NCBI GenBank assembly: GCA_014904985.1
Contig: MU128910.1
Coordinates: 503,399 to 567,398 of the forward strand
DNA: 64,000 nt
Direction: 5' to 3'
Origin: Hydnum rufescens UP504
Lineage: Eukaryota; Basidiomycota; Agaricomycetes; Cantharellales; Hydnaceae
The notes under the pieces are model-generated. The model had not been told where the DNA came from, searched no databases, and saw nothing but the letters and a program-made list of their open reading frames with translations. How positions within the stretch are numbered: the stretch's first letter is position 1; every line of letters begins with the position of its first letter. This document shows positions 60,052 to 64,000 of this stretch, one piece after another. Position numbers and translations under genes: made by a program.

Positions 60052-63000
60052 TCACCACTGTGTTAGCCACCGCGTTAGGTAGGAACACCAGTCTCTATAT
60101 AGAGGCTGGGACCATGCACTGTCTTCGTACTCTTCTTTGTCATCCTCGATATCACTATCTCCCTCGTCACTCTCTTCTTCCCAAGCATAGAATGCATTCG
60201 GATGACGCCAGTTCTTACCATTTCCAGCAGGACTCATCGTAGGGCCGAATGCACTGGATTCGGCCGCAAGAGCTTGGGTCTTCTGGGTATGCTGCTCCTG
60301 GGCCTGATGTTGAAGCGCCAACTGTTGATTGTGCTGTGAGGTAAGTCGCTGCAGTTCGGCGACGATGGCGGCCCGGTCGCGCTCGACGAAACGCTGATCT
60401 TGCACGTGAGCCTGAGCCTGCGCCTGCACTTGCGCCTGCACTTGCGCCTGTCCCTGCGCCTGCACTTGCTGAGTCTGAGAGAAGGCTCGACCTTGGATCT
60501 GCTGCTGTTGCACCTGTTGTGGTGGCCCCTGTGGCTGCTGCACCTGTTGCGGTGGCCCCGGTTGTGCTTGCGCTGGTTGCGGCTGGACCTGCTGCGATTG
60601 CACAGCTTGCGATTGTGCCTGTTGTTGCTGCGCCTGTTGCTGCTGTAAAGTTTGCTGGTTCTGTACGAATTGTGCAAACTGCTGTTGCAGGCGATGCATA
60701 TGAGCCAGATGGTGCGCAATGAACTGCTTAGAGCCCTTCAGATCGGCCACGCTCAGGATGTACTGAGGGGGACGCATGGGTGGCGTCTCGTCCAGCAATT
60801 TCTTCTGGTCCTTAAGAATGAGGTGCTAAGGTGATACATGATAAATCAGCACCGCGTATTTCAAACGAACATGACGCAAAGGAAGGGCCATACGATTTGC
60901 AGAATCTTGGTCAGAGCATCTGGGTGGAGGTTCTCGCTGAGGGCAAGATACCTCTCGAGGTTCCGATCGAGTTCCGCAATAGGGAGGAGAAGCCTATTGA
61001 GTTCGGAATGAAACATCACCCTATCTTGCTCTGCTACCGTCGCCGATTGACGCGTTGGTCCTATAAGAGAAACCGAGTACAATGAGATTGAGCACAAATC
61101 AGGGAGCGCAAATTCGAAACGAACGCTTCTGTGCCGCATCCTCCCGGACTCTCTTGAGTATTTGGCCTGCCTCCGGCATTCGGACCTTCGCTTGGGAGAA
61201 GCGAGCCAGGGTCTGTTGCTGCTGTTGTTGTTGAGGCCCATGAGCTGTCGAAGGACCGGATGCATTCTGGTTCGCATCCCCTAACTGCGCAGATGGCCCG
61301 GCAGATACAGGTCTGGGCTGCATACCCCGCAGTGCCCCTTGCTGCTGTTGCTGCTGTTGCTGCTGCTGCTGCGGTTGTTGAGCGAAATCGACGGGTCTCG
61401 AGGCTTGAGTCTGTGGTGCTTGGACACGGAGCTGTGCTTGCTGCTGTTGGAACATAAAGTGAGTAGAAGATAACGATGACACGGGGTGCATCTCTACCTC
61501 TCCAGCACCTCCCCCAATAACAGGCGCAGTCGATCCGGCCGGAAGGCCTTGCGCCTTCTGAGCATGCTGCCCTTGCTGGGCCTGATGCTGAAGCGCCAAC
61601 TGTTGGTTGTAATGTAAGGTAAGTCGCTGCAGTTCGGCGACGATGGCCGCCCGGTCGCGCTCGACGAAGCACTGAGCTTGCTCAGGTGTCATATTTCCAC
61701 TTGAAACGAGCCGTTCGCGAGACATAGGGAGAAAGTGGATCACATTCTGAATGTCCGGTGGCATCAAATGCACCGGGATCACTTTAACGGGTTGGAATGC
61801 TTGCGGTTGGGACGCTGGGTATGGTTGTCGGACGCCATGCTGCTGGTTCTGGGCCTGAAGAGCGCGGACCTGCGCTTGCAATTGCCGCTGCTGCTGAGTC
61901 TGAGCTTGGGCCTGAGCTTGGGCTTGTTGCTGTTGCGCCTGCTGCTGCTGTGCTTGGGCCTGTTGCACTTGAGCCTGTTGCTGTTGATGTTGTTGCAACT
62001 GCTGTCGCTGTGCCATTGCGTCGTAGCCAATCTGCTGCTGAGTCCGTTGTGCCCGAGCCTGTTGCTCCCTCTGTGCCTTGAGGAATGCAACCTCGAATAA
62101 CGCGAGGAGACGCTGGTAGGTGTGGGCGAGCAGACGCGCAACCTCTGGGCTCGCCTTGGGCGGCTCGCCTGGAGTTGCCGGAAGTTGCGCAAGACCCATC
62201 CGGCCACCGATAATGCCCCACGCATCGTTTTTCGTAACCTAGTGGATGAAACGGGCTCATTAGAAATTCCGAATTGTTTTGAAAATAAAATCAAGAGAGG
62301 CGAGGGGAAAGGACTGAATTGGGAAAACGCACCTTTTCGTTTCCACCATAAGCGACCGTCTCACAAAAGAGCGTATGCAGATCTACAGGCCGGTTGTTCA
62401 ATTTGGGAATATCCCTTAGGCCGATACTGCGTGTGTCAAACCAGCTTTTGAGCATCGTGAAGAACTGAGCTGGAGCGATGAGATTGACTGCGTTTACACC
62501 TCCGCCCCCACTAGGTGGAACGTTTGGGGGAGGAGGACCGGCCTGCTGAGGTTGTTGGGGAGCATGTTGCGGGGTCGGAAATCTTTGAGGAAGCCCTTGC
62601 GCCTGCCCGATAGCGGTGTTATTCGCAGTGGGTGGGACCTGTGCAGGCCAACCACCATTCGACAGGTTATTTTGGGGCCTGCTGTTTCCAGACGCAGTTT
62701 AAAGAGGGATAATAGAAAACTTGCGTAAAGACATACAGAGAGGTGCGCCTCATCTGAATCTGTGAAACAATCGCTTCGAGGGAACTGATATGTTCCCTCG
62801 CTTTCACGCATTGTTCAAGCTCCGCCTGCGTTTCGGGTCTCAGGGGGAGTAGTGACAGGATCTTCGTCTCGTGTTCCATTTTCTGTTTGCGGGACTGTTC
62901 CGCGTATTGAAAAAGCACTTCAGGGCTACACCCCGCGAGGTGTTTCGCAAAGCTGGCCAGGGAGCCAAACTCTTGGGCCACGGGACCCCCAATGGGCGAA

Positions 63001-64000
63001 TTTTCAGGATTAGACGCATTTGGGGGCGGTTGAAGGGAGGAATACTGCGATGGGTGCTGCTGCTGGAGAGAGGACGATGAGGGTTGTTGTTGGTGGTGGT
63101 GGGGTATCGAGGACTGTCCGAGCTGCTGTTGTCTAACTTGGGCCAGCTGTTGTTGCTGCTGGCCAAGTGCGGATGCGGAACGAAGGTGTGGGGCGCCCAT
63201 GTTCGCAGCACTCTGCTGCTGCTGCTGCTGCTGCTGAGTGAGGCTTGGCGAACCTCGTGGCTGCGTGTGCGACATGGTTGCGGAGGGGGGCTGAGGGGGT
63301 TGCATCTGCTGGGGTTGCTGCTGTTGAGGGGGATGGCCTCGCTGTTGCCCGTATTTTTCCAGCATGTTTAGCTTAGGAGAAGAACGGCGGCAAACGAGTC
63401 AGTCACCGACAGGGAAAAAGCGAAAGGACAAGCACCGGCGCAGCGATTTCAGGGGGAAACATGCCCCGGTTGGCACGATCGAGGATCTCGTTGACCTGCG
63501 ATGGTCGCACAGTATGGGAGACGAAATTGGGAGATAGACTGGGAACAGCGGAGCCACCTCCGGGCCCTAGCACCACGCCCGGAGCAACGGCGCTGGGATT
63601 ATGCATTTGGGGGACCCCAGGCGAAGGCTGCTGATTATTCATGAGCTGTTGTTGTTGCTGCTGTTGCTGTGCCTGCTGTTGCTGCTGTGCCTGCTGTTGC
63701 GCCTGTTGCGCCTGTTGCGCCTGCTGTTGGCTGACCATATTGCGATACATCTGCGCCATTTGCTGCTGCTGCTGGGCGCTCTGCGGGGTCATCCCGAGGG
63801 GGAGCATCTGGAGAGGGCGCCGTGAGTACTCGTGCTATTTCCATGAGCTGGTGTGGTGGGGGGGGGTGGCGAGAATCCAGAGAGACAGAGACTCGCGGGA
63901 CTACGCTACGACATGTGGAAAAAAGAGACAAGGAGGAAACCCACCGAGGAAGAGGATGAGGGTACGGCGGTCGGATGTGCGATTCCAGGAGGCTGCTGCC
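60052..64000 (-). CDS. Q-rich ARID-domain protein, SWI1/ARID1-like SWI/SNF subunit (5' end beyond window)
   Basis: Predicted DNA-binding subunit of the SWI/SNF remodeller. Exons from the right edge carry QQPPGIAHPTAVP, MLPLGMTPQSAQQQQQMAQM, long CAG-encoded glutamine tracts, VRPSQVNEILDRANRG, LASFAKHLAGCSPEVLFQYA and PPSGGGGVNAVNLIAPAQFF. The ARID domain spans an intron: FFTMLKSWFDTRSIGLRDIP, DLHTLLCETVAYGGNEK, then VTKNDAWGIIGGRMGL and YQRLLALFEVAF (about 62480-62090). More Q-rich sequence follows, then IPVHLMPPDIQNVIHFLP, RMPEAGQILKRVREDAAQKR, SELNRLLLPIAELDRNLERY and YILSVADLKGSKQFIAHHL. The last 120 codons are odd: a second ERDRAAIVAELQRLTS module, then GNGKNWRHPNAFYAWEEESD copied from AP-3 beta, with a stop at 60052. 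Truncated at the window edge. Confidence 0.8.
61310..63800. repeat. CAG/CTG (polyglutamine) tracts in the ARID gene
   Basis: Clusters of CTG on the plus strand (for example 61340-61375, 61920-62030, 63212-63237, 63648-63735, 63761-63775) encode glutamine runs mixed with Ala-Gln repeats on the minus strand. They are prone to length change and give a prion-like composition. Confidence 0.85.

Noticed and set aside
60400..60648. Leu-rich plus-strand frame opposite the Q-rich exon, looking like a transmembrane protein
   Set aside because: CTG repeats read as leucine are the antisense of CAG glutamine codons in the ARID gene.
1..64000. CRISPR arrays, prokaryotic defence or phage-like systems
   Set aside because: The window is intron-rich fungal nuclear DNA. 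No direct repeats with regular spacers, no bacterial-type operons and no integrase or phage genes were found.

Overview
This is nuclear DNA from a filamentous fungus, most likely an Agaricomycete (Basidiomycota). Almost every recognisable gene is broken by many short introns of about 45-70 bp with GT(G/A)NGT donors and YAG acceptors, coding density is moderate, both strands are used freely, and the families fit that group: a CYP53-type P450, a DUF6534-type membrane protein and F-box proteins. No rRNA, tRNA, CRISPR array or bacterial operon is seen. I do not name a genus.

Layout. 1-1.93 kb: intergenic, with a large imperfect inverted repeat. 1.93-4.43 kb (+): CYP53-like P450. 6.5-8.3 kb (-): DUF6534-like membrane protein. 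8.7-10.0 kb (+): decayed F-box-like gene. 10.7-13.46 kb (+): GH47 alpha-1,2-mannosidase. 14.1-14.9 kb (-): INO80F-like protein. 15.3-18.6 kb (-): long serine/arginine-rich protein of unknown function. 18.6-24.1 kb: poorly resolved, with at least one unknown spliced gene. 24.2-28.5 kb: compact set of CMC1 (+), MOCS2A (+), a Nudix CoA-diphosphatase-like gene (-) and an RRN11-like Pol I factor (+). 28.7-30.1 kb (+): F-box protein. 31.2-32.1 kb (+): COQ9. 32.3-33.7 kb (-): bHLH transcription factor. 34.7-36.2 kb (-): tail-anchored membrane protein. 36.6-38.2 kb (-): unknown spliced gene. 38.3-46.3 kb (+): VPS34, AP-3 beta (APL6) and a J-domain protein in tandem. 46.3-51 kb: mostly gene-free. 51.0-53.1 kb (+): MFS transporter, followed by a 12-bp minisatellite. 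54.0-54.7 kb: a TA-flanked MITE-like element. 55-64 kb: a rearranged block built from segmental duplications, ending in a large Q-rich ARID (SWI1-like) gene that runs off the right edge on the minus strand.

The most interesting structure is this last block. The end of the AP-3 beta gene plus the following J-domain gene has been copied in inverted orientation next to the ARID gene. The acidic tail of AP-3 beta is now fused in frame behind a duplicated internal ARID-gene module, both in a decayed copy (57.6-58.7 kb) and at the very C-terminus of the apparently live ARID gene (60.05-60.4 kb). A 1.25-kb unit of unknown content accompanies both copies.

Functionally the window is a mixture: mitochondrial and cofactor genes (CMC1, COQ9, MOCS2A, Nudix), endosome/vacuole trafficking (VPS34, AP-3 beta), chromatin and transcription (ARID, INO80F-like, bHLH, RRN11) and accessory metabolism or transport (P450, MFS). 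Several conserved genes carry apparent single-base frameshifts, often at short homopolymers, so some may be consensus errors rather than true breaks. Exon boundaries were inferred by eye from splice signals and protein-family expectation; gene spans are more reliable than individual introns.
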